Shown: in pieces, positions 43,470 through 52,512 of the stretch
Numbering within the stretch: position 1 is the first letter of the stretch
How the letters are laid out: each line of letters starts with the position of its first letter
NCBI GenBank assembly: GCA_002483135.1
Contig: DLHI01000002.1
Span: 112,782 to 176,781, forward strand
Source: Hyphomonadaceae bacterium UBA7672
GTDB lineage: Bacteria > Pseudomonadota > Alphaproteobacteria > Caulobacterales > Hyphomonadaceae
Reading direction: 5' to 3'
Length of the DNA: 64,000 bases
Translations under genes and position numbers: made by a program
Notes under the pieces: model-generated
Seen by the model: the letters and a program-made list of their open reading frames with translations, nothing else
The model's database searches: none
Told to the model about the DNA's origin: nothing

Positions 43470-44198
43470 ATGAAAAAATATGTCGTGACCGCCTCTCTCC
43501 TGGCGGGACTCTCCATGGTCTCCGGCGCTGCCTTCGCGCAGACGTCGGGAAGCGTTGGCCTGAACGTCACCAAGGTCGACACCGATTTCGGCGATGCCGA
43601 TGCTTACGGCGTCGACGGCGAAGTCATCATCCCGATGGGCGGCGAATGGTCGGCCATCATCGAAGGCGCGTACATCGACGCCGACGGCGGTGGTGATGCG
43701 GTGACCGCAACCGGCCACATGATTAACCGCAGCGGCAACACTGCCTGGGGCGGCTTTGTGGGCGTGGCGGACGACGACAGCTCGACGGCGTTCCTGATCG
43801 GCGGTGAATACGCCATGTTCTTCGACACGACGACGCTGGCGTTCAACGTGAACTACGGCACGGATGACGACAGCGACGTGGACGCCTATGGCGTCAACGG
43901 CGCCTATCGCATCTTTGCGTCGGACAACCTCCGTTTCGACATCGGCGCCAGCCTCGGCCGCGCTGAATCGGGCGGCGTTGATGCCGATGCCTGGAGCCTC
44001 GGCGCTGGCGTTGAGTATCGCTTCGACAACTCGCCCTTCTCGATCGGCGCTGCGTATTCGCGCCTCGACAGCGACTTCGCCGAAGCCGACGTGTTCGGTC
44101 TGACCTTCCGCTACAACTTCGGCGACACGACGCTGAAGCAGGCGGACCGCGCCGGCGCCACCTTCACGGGTCTCGGCTCTGCGCTGCAAGGCTTCTAA
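43470..44198 (+). CDS. Outer-membrane beta-barrel protein
   Basis: This encodes 242 residues. Signal peptide MKKYVVTASLLAGLSMVSGAAFA at 1-23. The mature part alternates polar and aromatic residues in about eight amphipathic strands, with Asp/Gly-rich turns such as DDDSDVDAYG, and ends with FRYNFGDTTLKQADRAGATFTGLGSALQGF, with a strand near the C-terminus as in barrels. The family is not certain. GACAGGG is the ribosome site. Confidence 0.75.
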   Translation: MKKYVVTASLLAGLSMVSGAAFAQTSGSVGLNVTKVDTDFGDADAYGVDGEVIIPMGGEWSAIIEGAYIDADGGGDAVTATGHMINRSGNTAWGGFVGVADDDSSTAFLIGGEYAMFFDTTTLAFNVNYGTDDDSDVDAYGVNGAYRIFASDNLRFDIGASLGRAESGGVDADAWSLGAGVEYRFDNSPFSIGAAYSRLDSDFAEADVFGLTFRYNFGDTTLKQADRAGATFTGLGSALQGF

Positions 44199-44254
44199 GC
44201 GAAGCCTGTTGGACTGACGGGATGAAGCCGCCTCCTCGGGCGGCGAGAAGACAG

Positions 44255-44284
44255 CGGGGCGGTTCTTCGTGGCCGCCCCGTTTT
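44255..44284 (+). terminator. Rho-independent terminator of the omp gene
   Basis: An 8-bp stem CGGGGCGG/CCGCCCCG with a 10-base loop is followed by TTTT at 44281-44284, 57 bases after the stop. Confidence 0.88.
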
Positions 44285-44294
44285 CGCTTCCGGA

Positions 44295-44507
44295 TCACAC
44301 GTCCGGGCTTTCGCGGGGGGCGTCCTTGGCGTGGATCCAGCGGATCAGCGGGCGCAGGGGCAGGACCCAGGCCAGGCCGACAATCGGGAAATACAGCAGC
44401 TTCCAGGCCCAGTGTTCGCCCGCGATGCGATCGCCCACCACGGCGGCCACGGCGATATAGGCGACCATCCAGGCCACCAGAACCAGCGATCCGACGAGCT
44501 TGCGCAT
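44295..44507 (-). CDS. DUF2842 small membrane protein
   Basis: This encodes 70 residues with two hydrophobic helices (SLVLVAWMVAYIAVAAVVG and LLYFPIVGLAWVLPL) and the spacing GEHWAWKLLYFPIVGLAWVLPLRPLIRW seen in DUF2842. The family is typical of alphaproteobacteria and its function is unknown. ATG 44507 is chosen since upstream residues are not hydrophobic or conserved. It diverges from the heme A synthase gene. Confidence 0.75.
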   Translation of the reverse strand: MRKLVGSLVLVAWMVAYIAVAAVVGDRIAGEHWAWKLLYFPIVGLAWVLPLRPLIRWIHAKDAPRESPDV

Positions 44508-44585
44508 CGTTGACGTCCTAAGTGGGCTCCGGGTGCGGCTTTCCTTCCGCTGGCCTTCCGTTGTCACAGGCGGGATAAGGACGCA

Positions 44586-45635
44586 ATGAGCGAGGCTGTC
44601 GCGATATCAGGTTCCGCAAGCCCCATGGCCCCGGCAAGGGGTGTCGGGATGGTGCGGGCGTGGCTGCTGGTTATCGCCGGGATGGTCTATCTGATGATCC
44701 TGGTCGGCGGGGCGACGCGTCTGACCGATAGCGGCCTGTCGATGACCGACTGGGACCCGCTGCACCCCTTCCCCCCGATGAGCGAGGCGGAATGGGTGGA
44801 GGAGTTCACCAACTATCGCGCGCAGACCCTGCAGGCGCAGGTGGTGAACCCGGACATGACCCTTGAAGGCTTCAAGGGTATTTTCTGGTGGGAGTGGGGG
44901 CATCGCCAGCTTGGCCGCGTGATTGGCGTGGTCTTCCTGATCCCTTTCCTGTTCTTCTGGCTAACGGGGCGGACGACGCGGAAGTTGATGCCGCATCTGA
45001 TGGGTCTGTTCGCGCTGGGCGGGCTTCAGGCCTTCATCGGGTGGTGGATGGTGTCGTCGGGCGTGGGCGACACGGAGCTGGTCTCGGTTGCGCCTTACAG
45101 GCTGATGACTCATTTCGGGTTGGCGTTGTTGATCATCGCCTACTGCTTCTGGCTGTGGCTGGAGCTGGGCGCGACGCGGCGCGGGATGGCGACGCAGGCC
45201 AAGCCATGGGCGAATGCGATCATCTGCGTGACTGGCGTGCAGATGCTGCTCGGCGCGCTGGTGGCGGGGCTGGATGCCGGGCGCGGCTTCACGGACTGGC
45301 CGCTGATGTCAGGCGAGGTGATCCCTTCGACGATGTGGATGTTCGATCCGTTCTGGCGCAACTTCTTTGAGAACCCGGCGACGACGCAGTTCCTGCACCG
45401 GTTGACGGCGTATGGATTGCTGGGCGTGGCATTGTGGTGCGCATGGAGGTTCAGGTCGCAACACTGGAGCCTGTTCGGGCTGTTTGCGGGGTTGGCGGGG
45501 ATGCAGGCTGTGTTGGGCATCGCGACGCTGATGCGGGCGGCGCCGCTCGACATGTCGCTGACGCACCAGGGGCTGGGCGTGATCCTGGTGCTCGCGGCGA
45601 CGCGGCTGGTATGGACGTCGCGGGCCGCGAGCTAG
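44586..45635 (+). CDS. ctaA: Heme A synthase
   Basis: This encodes 349 residues with about eight membrane helices. Conserved features are LVGGATRLTDSGLSMTDWDPLHPFPPM, WWEWGHRQLGRVIG and HRLTAYGLLG, in which histidines ligate the hemes. The COX15/CtaA enzyme converts heme O to heme A for cytochrome oxidase. It overlaps the convergent acyl-CoA synthetase gene by 4 bases (CTAG). Confidence 0.93.
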   Translation: MSEAVAISGSASPMAPARGVGMVRAWLLVIAGMVYLMILVGGATRLTDSGLSMTDWDPLHPFPPMSEAEWVEEFTNYRAQTLQAQVVNPDMTLEGFKGIFWWEWGHRQLGRVIGVVFLIPFLFFWLTGRTTRKLMPHLMGLFALGGLQAFIGWWMVSSGVGDTELVSVAPYRLMTHFGLALLIIAYCFWLWLELGATRRGMATQAKPWANAIICVTGVQMLLGALVAGLDAGRGFTDWPLMSGEVIPSTMWMFDPFWRNFFENPATTQFLHRLTAYGLLGVALWCAWRFRSQHWSLFGLFAGLAGMQAVLGIATLMRAAPLDMSLTHQGLGVILVLAATRLVWTSRAAS

Positions 45636-47230
45636 CCCTGCGCTGACGCAAACAAGTCTTTTGCGGCCGGATAGTCGGGCTTTCCGTTCGGAGCGCGCGG
45701 AACTTGCGCGACAATGTGCAGGCGTCGCGGGGCCTTGTAGTGGCTGAGGCGGCTGCGGACATGGTCGATCAGCTCTTCCGGGGTGGCGTGTGCGCCGGGC
45801 TCAAGCGAGACGACAGCGGCGACGGACTGGCCGAAGCGATCATCGGCCAGGCCGAAGACAAGCGCGTCGAAGACCTTCGCGTGCGTTTTGAGGCCTTCTT
45901 CGACTTCTTCCGGATAGATTTTCTCACCGCCTGAATTGATGCAGTGGCTGCCGCGACCGAGGAGGCGGATGCTGCCGTCAGCGGAGACAGTGGCGTGGTC
46001 GCCGGAGATGAGATGACGAACGCCGTTGATGTTCACATAGGTGCGCGCCGTCTTTTCGGGGTCCTTGTAGTAGCCGAGCGGCAGGTTGCCCCATTTGGCG
46101 ACGAGGCCGACTTCGCCGGACCCTGGGGCGATGGGGGTGAAGTCGCTGGCGCGGACAACGATGGTGTTCGGCGCGTCGAAGCGGCCTTCGCCGGGCTTCA
46201 TGTCGCGCGTCGTCATCTGGACGCCCAGACCGGTGGCTTCCGATGCCCCGAAGCTGTCGAACAGCAGCACGTCCGGCATGAATTCGAACAGTCCCTGCTT
46301 TACCTCTGGGCTCCACATCATACCGCTGGACGTGATCGTGCGCATGGCGCGGACATCGTAGCGCGCGGGATTGGCGCGGAGCGCATCAAGCATCGGCCTG
46401 GCGAAGGCGTCGCCGACGATGGCCAAGCCAGCGGTGGCGTGGCGAGTCATGGCGTCCAGGGCTGCGGGCGGATTGAAGCCGGGCGTGCGGGTGAGGACGA
46501 TGGGCGCGCCTTTGGACAGCGCGTTGAAGCCGGTGAACATGCCGGTGCCGTGCATGAGCGGCGGGGCGATGTAGACGGGAGCGCGGCCTTCGCCGCTACG
46601 GATCTGCGCCTGCAGCGCTTCGAGCGTGGCGGGAGGCTCCATGCCGAGCACAGGCGCGCGGCCGGCGGCGAGGACATCCCACCATATATTGCTTGGCCAC
46701 ATGACGCCCTTGGGCATGCCGGTGGTGCCGCCGGTGTAGAGGAGGAACATGTCCTCGGGGGAGCGCTTGATGTTCAGCCTTGATCCGTCGCCGAGGGTGA
46801 GATCGTCCAGAAAAGCGAAGCCTTCAACTCGGGTGTAAGCGCTGATCCATAGTCTGACGCGGGGCATGCGCGGCTTCAGTGCGCGTGCATTGTCGGCGTA
46901 CTCGCTGTCGAAGACGACAACTTCGGCGTCGCTGTTGTCGAACAGGTAGGCGAGTTCGTCCGGCCCGTAGCGGTAGTTCACATTGACGGGCGTGAGGCGC
47001 GCCTTGAGGGCGGCGACAAAGGCGAGCGGATAGGCCGGGCCGTTGCGCATGTATTGCGCGACCTTGGCGCCGTGAGCGAGACCGGCGGCTTGAAGCGCGC
47101 GGGCGAGCGCGTTTGACGTAGCGGAAAACTGACCCCAGCTGATCGTATCGCCATCGCAGAAGATGGCCGGGTCATCGGGTCGAACAGCCTCTGCCACCGC
47201 ATCGAAGACATCCCCGTAGCCAAAGGACAT
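45632..47230 (-). CDS. Acyl-CoA synthetase (AMP-forming)
   Basis: This encodes 532 residues. The AMP-binding motif LLYTGGTTGMPKGVMW is near residue 165, SFGASEATGLG near 330, and the C-terminal catalytic Lys lies in RAPNGKPDYP. It activates a carboxylic acid to acyl-CoA. The chain length is not readable. It could feed the beta-oxidation operon at 8-13 kb, but is not beside it. It is convergent with ctaA. Confidence 0.9.
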   Translation of the reverse strand: MSFGYGDVFDAVAEAVRPDDPAIFCDGDTISWGQFSATSNALARALQAAGLAHGAKVAQYMRNGPAYPLAFVAALKARLTPVNVNYRYGPDELAYLFDNSDAEVVVFDSEYADNARALKPRMPRVRLWISAYTRVEGFAFLDDLTLGDGSRLNIKRSPEDMFLLYTGGTTGMPKGVMWPSNIWWDVLAAGRAPVLGMEPPATLEALQAQIRSGEGRAPVYIAPPLMHGTGMFTGFNALSKGAPIVLTRTPGFNPPAALDAMTRHATAGLAIVGDAFARPMLDALRANPARYDVRAMRTITSSGMMWSPEVKQGLFEFMPDVLLFDSFGASEATGLGVQMTTRDMKPGEGRFDAPNTIVVRASDFTPIAPGSGEVGLVAKWGNLPLGYYKDPEKTARTYVNINGVRHLISGDHATVSADGSIRLLGRGSHCINSGGEKIYPEEVEEGLKTHAKVFDALVFGLADDRFGQSVAAVVSLEPGAHATPEELIDHVRSRLSHYKAPRRLHIVAQVPRAPNGKPDYPAAKDLFASAQG

Positions 47231-47358
47231 TGGGCTCGCTCCGCTATTTGCGCTGGGAGCCTAGCGCCGTGAAGGCGCGGCTGCATCAAGATTGTGCGGA
47301 CTAGCCGTGCGCGTGCTTCGGGCGCTAATTGGAAGCGCAACATGTGCCGGAGCGATTG

Positions 47359-48342
47359 ATGAGCAAGACACGCGAGATCCATCTTGTCCGTCGCCCGAAC
47401 GGCATTCTGGCGCTGGCGGATTTTTCTGTTGCGGAAGCGAACGTCCCGGCGACGGGTGATGGCGAGGTCAAAGTTCAAACCCTGATCATGTCGGTCGACC
47501 CCTACATGCGAACTCGGTTGAATGCGGACCAGGCGTTAAATGCGCCGCTGCTGGGCGGGGGCATCGGGCGCGTGGTGGAGTCGCGCAATCCGAAATTCCA
47601 GGAAGGCCAGCTTGTGCGGCAGGGTGTGGGGTTTCGCGAGGTGCATGTCACTGACGGGAAGGCGCTGTCGCCGCTGGTGCGCGACCCGGCCTTGCCGTTG
47701 TCGGTCTACATGCACGCGCTCGGCGGCACCGGCATCACGGCATATGGCGGGCTGCTGGAGATCGGCAAGTTGAAGGATGGCGAGCAGGTGGTGGTATCGA
47801 CCGCCGGAGGAGCAGTGGGATCGGTCGTGGCGCAGATCGCGAAGATCAAGGGATGTCATGTCGTCGGCTTGACGGGGACGGACGAGAAGGCGGCGTGGCT
47901 ACGCGATGTTGCCCGGCTGGATGCGGTGATCAACTACAAGACGCAGAACCTTCCAGACGCGCTGAAGGCGGCGGCGCCGAAGGGGATCGACGTCTACTTC
48001 GAGAATGTCGGCGGGGCGCAGCTGGATGCCGCGCTGCCGCTGATGAACGTGCATGGCCGCGTGCCGGTGTGCGGGATGATCTCGACCTACAATGGCGGCG
48101 GGGAGGGCGTGCGCAACCTGTTCAACATGATCTACAAGCGCGTACGCATGGAGGGTTTCGTCGCCACCGACTTCGCGCATCTAAACGCGGCCTTCGTCTC
48201 CGACATGACCGGATGGCTGAAGGCCGGGAAGATCAAGTACGAAGAGACCGTGCTGAACGGGTTCGAGCGCGCGCCCGAGGCGCTGATCGGGCTGTTCGAG
48301 GGCAAAAACACCGGCAAGATGCTGATCCACGTTGCCGATTGA
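47359..48342 (+). CDS. NADP-dependent medium-chain oxidoreductase (CurA-like)
   Basis: This encodes 327 residues, with SVDPYMRTRLN, LGGGIGRVVESRNPKFQEGQLV, and the nucleotide motif STAGGAVGSVVAQIAKIKG. Zinc-binding residues of alcohol dehydrogenases are absent, as expected for zinc-independent reductases such as curcumin or prostaglandin reductases. The end has FEGKNTGKMLIHV. It reduces enone or aldehyde double bonds. Confidence 0.9.
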   Translation: MSKTREIHLVRRPNGILALADFSVAEANVPATGDGEVKVQTLIMSVDPYMRTRLNADQALNAPLLGGGIGRVVESRNPKFQEGQLVRQGVGFREVHVTDGKALSPLVRDPALPLSVYMHALGGTGITAYGGLLEIGKLKDGEQVVVSTAGGAVGSVVAQIAKIKGCHVVGLTGTDEKAAWLRDVARLDAVINYKTQNLPDALKAAAPKGIDVYFENVGGAQLDAALPLMNVHGRVPVCGMISTYNGGGEGVRNLFNMIYKRVRMEGFVATDFAHLNAAFVSDMTGWLKAGKIKYEETVLNGFERAPEALIGLFEGKNTGKMLIHVAD

Positions 48343-48483
48343 AGCTGGCTGGCGTGCGGCAAGGCAGGTGCAGAACGCGACGTAAAGGCTTCTGGTTCGC
48401 GTGGTGTTGATCGAAGCGGATGTGCAAAGCCGTGGCGTTGGCCATTGCGATGGCTAGTGTCGGCGTCAAAGCGGAGACGCCAG

Positions 48484-49299
48484 ATGACTCATGCGGACGA
48501 TCCTGATCGCAGGAAGATGCTGAAGCTTGGGGCCGCCAGCGCGGCAGCCATCGGGCTTGTTCCGTCGGCGCTTGCACAGGGAGCGAGCACAGTGAGACCC
48601 AGCCGCGTTCGGCACTATGTGATTGCAGCGAAGGACCTCGATGCGACGTGCGGCGAACTCAATCGCATGCTCGATGTCGAGCCTGTGGCGAAAGAGCCGG
48701 GCAATGAGCCGACGCTGGCGTTCGGCTTCCGCACCCGGATGATACGTGTGGGAACGACGCTGATCGAGGTCGTCTCGCCTATCCGCGAGAAACACCAGCT
48801 GCAGGATTTCTTCGTCGAGCGTGGCGGTGATGGCGGCTTCATGGTCGTCATGCAGACCTATGACGATACTGCGCTGCTGGCGCGGGCGGCGGCGGCAAAC
48901 CACAAACTGGCCTTCGAGATTCCCAACTTCATGGGCCAGCACCTGATGCAGTTCGACTACAAGACGTTCGGCACGCGGTTCGAGTTCTACAAGTACACGC
49001 CGGAGGACAACTGGTGGGGTAACCCGCTGCACGGCGCCTACAACGACCCGAAGGCTGCGGAGGACATTACGGGGGCCGAGGTTGCGGTGGAGAATCCTGC
49101 GGCCATCGCGGCGACGGCGGCGAGCATGTTCCTTGGCAAGCAGGACGGCGCTAGCGTGACTTTCATCGACCGGCGGATCGATTTCGTCGAGCCCGTGGGC
49201 AAGGCGCGGGGGCTTACGGCGATCTACCTGAAAGCGCGCGATCGTGGCCGGGCTGGCGAGAAGGTCAACGTTGCAAATGTCGAGTTCCGGTTCGTCTGA
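48484..49299 (+). CDS. Predicted Tat-exported VOC/glyoxalase-like protein
   Basis: This encodes 271 residues. The N-terminus has DRRKMLKLGAASAAAIGLVPSALAQ, a twin-arginine type signal with an AQA-like end. The mature protein contains a vicinal-oxygen-chelate repeat: RVRHYVIAAKDLDATCGELNRMLDV, then LIEVVSPIREKHQLQDFF and LDVEP. The large loop region and a second repeat follow (KYTPEDNWWGNP...). VOC enzymes are usually cytoplasmic, so export is noteworthy. The substrate is unknown. Confidence 0.72.
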   Translation: MTHADDPDRRKMLKLGAASAAAIGLVPSALAQGASTVRPSRVRHYVIAAKDLDATCGELNRMLDVEPVAKEPGNEPTLAFGFRTRMIRVGTTLIEVVSPIREKHQLQDFFVERGGDGGFMVVMQTYDDTALLARAAAANHKLAFEIPNFMGQHLMQFDYKTFGTRFEFYKYTPEDNWWGNPLHGAYNDPKAAEDITGAEVAVENPAAIAATAASMFLGKQDGASVTFIDRRIDFVEPVGKARGLTAIYLKARDRGRAGEKVNVANVEFRFV

Positions 49300-49324
49300 A
49301 GAAGCGCTCAACGCGTAGCGTCGA

Positions 49325-50980
49325 TCAGCGCGTCGGACTCATGGTCTGGTAGCGCACGGTGAGTGTTTCGTTCGCCGGAACGGTGAGACGGAAGATCGGC
49401 CGGCCGTTCTTCTGTCCATAGGGCGCATCCGCGCGCACGATTTCGGAGCCGCCGGGCAGGTAGAGCCGCACTTCGACCATCACCTCGTATGGCCGCGCAT
49501 TGCTAACCTCGATGCGGTTGATCTGATCGAGCTTGCGCGAGCCGGCGTTGATCTTGGGAACAACCTGCAGCAGCGGGCCCAGGGGAAGGCTGCGCTCGGG
49601 CGTCAGCGTTCTGCTTTCGAGGACCTGGCGGGCCTGGACGTCGGCGCCGCCGGCGAACTCGAATTCGGTTTCCTCGTCGATGGTCAGATCGCGCAATGTG
49701 GTCTGTCCCGCGAGCAGGCGACGTGTCGCCGGGGCTTCACCCACCATCTCGAACATCTGGACGCGGCCCTGAGGCAGAGGCAGGCCGAGATTGCTGTCCT
49801 TGTCGTTCTTCGTGCGGAGAACGAGCGGGATGGGCGTAAAGTTGGTCGAGTAATTGCTTGAGAAATTGATCTCGTAGACGCGCGCGATCGGCACATCCGC
49901 ACGGTCGAACATGCGGACCTGCTTGGCCTGGCGGCTGAGGACCGAGACACGCTCCGGCACGCGATAGAGTTTGAGGTCGCCGAGTTCTTCCTGGATTACC
50001 TCGACGGCCATGGCCGCGTCCTGCATCTCTGCGGCCGGCGGCGGGGCCGGCATCGCCATGGCCATGCGTGAACCCGTGACGACCACCGAGTCGTAGTCGC
50101 TCTCCTTGGAGAAGAAATAGCTCGGTTCGTAGTCGCTGGTCGAACCGCGCGGCCAGCATTGCGCGAAGATCGGCCCGCCCATGTCGATCGGTTCGATCTG
50201 GCCGCTCTCGCGATTGAGCTTGCCGGCGACGATCTGGACGCGCGCGTTCTCGAAGCTGACGCCATTGCCGTTGGCGAGCGTGATCCACGCGCCGACATCG
50301 AGCGTGTTGGAGCCAGGCGTGCGGACGACGACATAATCAGCCGCCCAGTCGAAGCCGCGCGCAAGGTAGGATAGTTGAATGACCGCCTCGGTCGGCTGTG
50401 TCACGCGGGTGCGGATGGAGAGGGTGGGCGTGGAGGAGAGGCCGGAGGCGCTCTCCTCGAATGATACGGTTTCGGACAGACCCGAGCAGCGAAGCCCTTC
50501 GATGCCCTCGGGAGTCTCCAGCACCACGCCGTTCTCGCCTCCACGAATCGTGGCCGTCGTGCGCGTGGTGACGCCGGTCTTCGGGTCTGTTCGCACAAGT
50601 TGCACGCGGCCATCCTGTCCGGCGGCCGCTTCGACAAGCGCCGACGGGCTGAGCAGCTTGGCGTCACGGTTCTTCTCGATGACGCCGGCAGCAAGGCCGG
50701 TGACGATGGCGGAGACAGGCTCGATGCCATCGGCTACGCCCTCGAAGCGCAGCGTCTGTTCGCCCGGCTGGAGCACGACGCGACGGGATTCCGTGATCAG
50801 CGCGAAGCCGCCGAGATAATCCAGATCAAAGCCGCCCTCGTCGCGGTCGGGGTCGCGGTAGACGGTGACCGATACATCGAAGGCGGGGCCAGCCGTGACG
50901 GTCTGCGCCTGCGCCGCCAGCGGCGCGCAGGCCAGCGCGAGGCAAGCCAGGCTCAACTGATGGGGACGGAGCGACCACAT
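49325..50980 (-). CDS. Exported DUF4139 protein with a VVVTGSR insert, copy A
   Basis: This encodes 551 residues. The start at 50980 is preferred over a TTG at 50995 because GAGGCGAG precedes it and the signal MWSLRPHQLSLACLALACAPLAAQAQ follows. The DUF4139 features are a beta-sandwich pattern: FDLDYLGGFALITESRRVVLQPGEQTLRF, then RGFDWAADYVVVRTPGSNTLDVGAWITLAN. Residues ~299-305 (VVVTGSR) resemble the N-terminal box of TonB-dependent receptors, within a Met/Ala/Pro-rich insertion. Function unknown. Confidence 0.75.
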   Translation of the reverse strand: MWSLRPHQLSLACLALACAPLAAQAQTVTAGPAFDVSVTVYRDPDRDEGGFDLDYLGGFALITESRRVVLQPGEQTLRFEGVADGIEPVSAIVTGLAAGVIEKNRDAKLLSPSALVEAAAGQDGRVQLVRTDPKTGVTTRTTATIRGGENGVVLETPEGIEGLRCSGLSETVSFEESASGLSSTPTLSIRTRVTQPTEAVIQLSYLARGFDWAADYVVVRTPGSNTLDVGAWITLANGNGVSFENARVQIVAGKLNRESGQIEPIDMGGPIFAQCWPRGSTSDYEPSYFFSKESDYDSVVVTGSRMAMAMPAPPPAAEMQDAAMAVEVIQEELGDLKLYRVPERVSVLSRQAKQVRMFDRADVPIARVYEINFSSNYSTNFTPIPLVLRTKNDKDSNLGLPLPQGRVQMFEMVGEAPATRRLLAGQTTLRDLTIDEETEFEFAGGADVQARQVLESRTLTPERSLPLGPLLQVVPKINAGSRKLDQINRIEVSNARPYEVMVEVRLYLPGGSEIVRADAPYGQKNGRPIFRLTVPANETLTVRYQTMSPTR

Positions 50981-50991
50981 GGCGTCTCGCC

Positions 50992-52389
50992 TCAATAGGC
51001 GGATTCAAAGACTGCAGTGACGACCGTCTCGCCGTTGGCCGGAACCGTAACGACCCATTCAGCCACGTCCGCATTGGGCCGCGTGCTGGGTTGGCTTTCG
51101 GCTTCGATCCGGGTGTCGCCCCAGAGGCCGTCCTGCTGCAGCGTGACCTTTACTTCACGCGGGGTGGCGTTGGTGATGGTGTACTTCATCGAAGTGCGCC
51201 AGCGGCGGACGCCGTCGCGCTCGCGCTTCTCGACAACGGGTTTCACCTTGACGTCGAATGCGTCGCCCGTGGCGAGCGAGAGCGTGGATCCCATCGGCGT
51301 GTGATCGATGCGGCTTTCGCCGATGAATTGCGGATCGCCCTGCTTGTCGCGGATGTAGAAGCGCAGGACGCCGGCGGGCAGCTGGTCGCCCAGGCCCTTC
51401 GCTGCGCCGGTGTTGAAGCGGTAGACGGTCTTGGCGCTTTGCGGATCTTCGAGGGTGCCGAGCCAGTAGTTGCGGAACTCGTAGCCGTGCTCAGCGGGAA
51501 CGCCGTGCACGTCGAGGAATGAGACCTGCTTGGTCTGCATGTTCGCGATCGTTGTGCGCTCGGGCAGCGGGTAGAGATAGAAATCGCCGAGGCGCTCGCG
51601 GTCGCCCGACTCCGTGCCGGCCTGCGGCATCTGGGGACGCGGGGGCTGAGGGCGATATTGCTGCTGACCATACTGGTCGGCGCGGAGCGGCGAGCCGGCC
51701 ACAAGCGTTGTGTCGGCGTTGTCGTAGGTCGTGCCGCTGGAATTGGTGAGCGTGACCCAGCCCTGCACGTCGAGCTTGGACGTGGTGTCGTCGAACAGCG
51801 CGACGTAGTCCGCGCTCCAGCCAAGGCCGCCGGTGAGGTAGTTGAGTGTCACCGGGCGATTGCCGCGCCTGTCGCCATTCACGGTGACCGAGAGGGTGGG
51901 CTTCGAGCGCAGATTCTCTGGCACCTTGTCGAAGATCACGCGGACGGGAAGGCCATCGTCGCGCAGGACTTCGATGCGGTTGCCGATCTTGAGGACCACG
52001 CCGTTGTTGGTGGCCAGCACTTCGGCGCGCTCGCGCGTCTCGGCGCCGGTGGCGGGATTTACGCGGATGATGGTGATCGTGGTGCCGACGGCCTTTTCCA
52101 TCAGCTTGGCAGGGGTCAGCAGGTCGAAATCAAAATTCTGTTCGACAATCCCAACGCCAGTGGCTGTGAGCGAAACCGTCTCGGGCCGGATCTCGCCGGA
52201 CACGCCCGGGAATTCGAGGCGCTGGCGGCCGCCGGCGATCTCGATGTCGCGCTTGTCCTGCACGAGAGCGAGGTTGTCGTTATAGATGGTGATAGCGAGT
52301 TGCTGGCCCTGCTGCGCGAAGGCGGCTGGCGCCAGAAGCGCAATGCTGAGCGCTGCGCCCGACACGGCTGCGATAAAGGTCGATCTCAT
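50992..52389 (-). CDS. Exported DUF4139 protein, copy B
   Basis: This encodes 465 residues. Signal peptide MRSTFIAAVSGAALSIALLAPAAFAQ; GGGGAGGACC is the ribosome site. The domain pattern is GQQLAITIYNDNLALVQDKRDIEIAGGRQRLEFPGVSGEIRPETVSLTATGV, which matches DUF4139. It is a paralogue of the downstream 556-frame gene; both share LGWSADYVALF/FDWAADYVVV and TLVAGSPLR/IVAGKLNR. The 11-base gap suggests cotranslation. Function unknown. Confidence 0.8.
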   Translation of the reverse strand: MRSTFIAAVSGAALSIALLAPAAFAQQGQQLAITIYNDNLALVQDKRDIEIAGGRQRLEFPGVSGEIRPETVSLTATGVGIVEQNFDFDLLTPAKLMEKAVGTTITIIRVNPATGAETRERAEVLATNNGVVLKIGNRIEVLRDDGLPVRVIFDKVPENLRSKPTLSVTVNGDRRGNRPVTLNYLTGGLGWSADYVALFDDTTSKLDVQGWVTLTNSSGTTYDNADTTLVAGSPLRADQYGQQQYRPQPPRPQMPQAGTESGDRERLGDFYLYPLPERTTIANMQTKQVSFLDVHGVPAEHGYEFRNYWLGTLEDPQSAKTVYRFNTGAAKGLGDQLPAGVLRFYIRDKQGDPQFIGESRIDHTPMGSTLSLATGDAFDVKVKPVVEKRERDGVRRWRTSMKYTITNATPREVKVTLQQDGLWGDTRIEAESQPSTRPNADVAEWVVTVPANGETVVTAVFESAY

Positions 52390-52449
52390 GTGGTCCTCCC
52401 CACGTTTGAGGATGAGACTAGACCGACTGGAAGGGCGCGGAAATGGGGC

Positions 52450-52479
52450 GGCCGCGCGAAAGATGCAGTTCGCGCGGCC
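52450..52479 (-). terminator. Hairpin downstream of tyrS
   Basis: A perfect 11-bp stem (GGCCGCGCGAA/TTCGCGCGGCC) with an 8-base loop lies 34 bases after the tyrS stop. There is no strong U-run on the minus strand, so it may be a weak or Rho-aided terminator. Confidence 0.55.
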
Positions 52480-52512
52480 TTATTCTGGTGGATGGCGTCC
52501 AGACTGCCCCGG

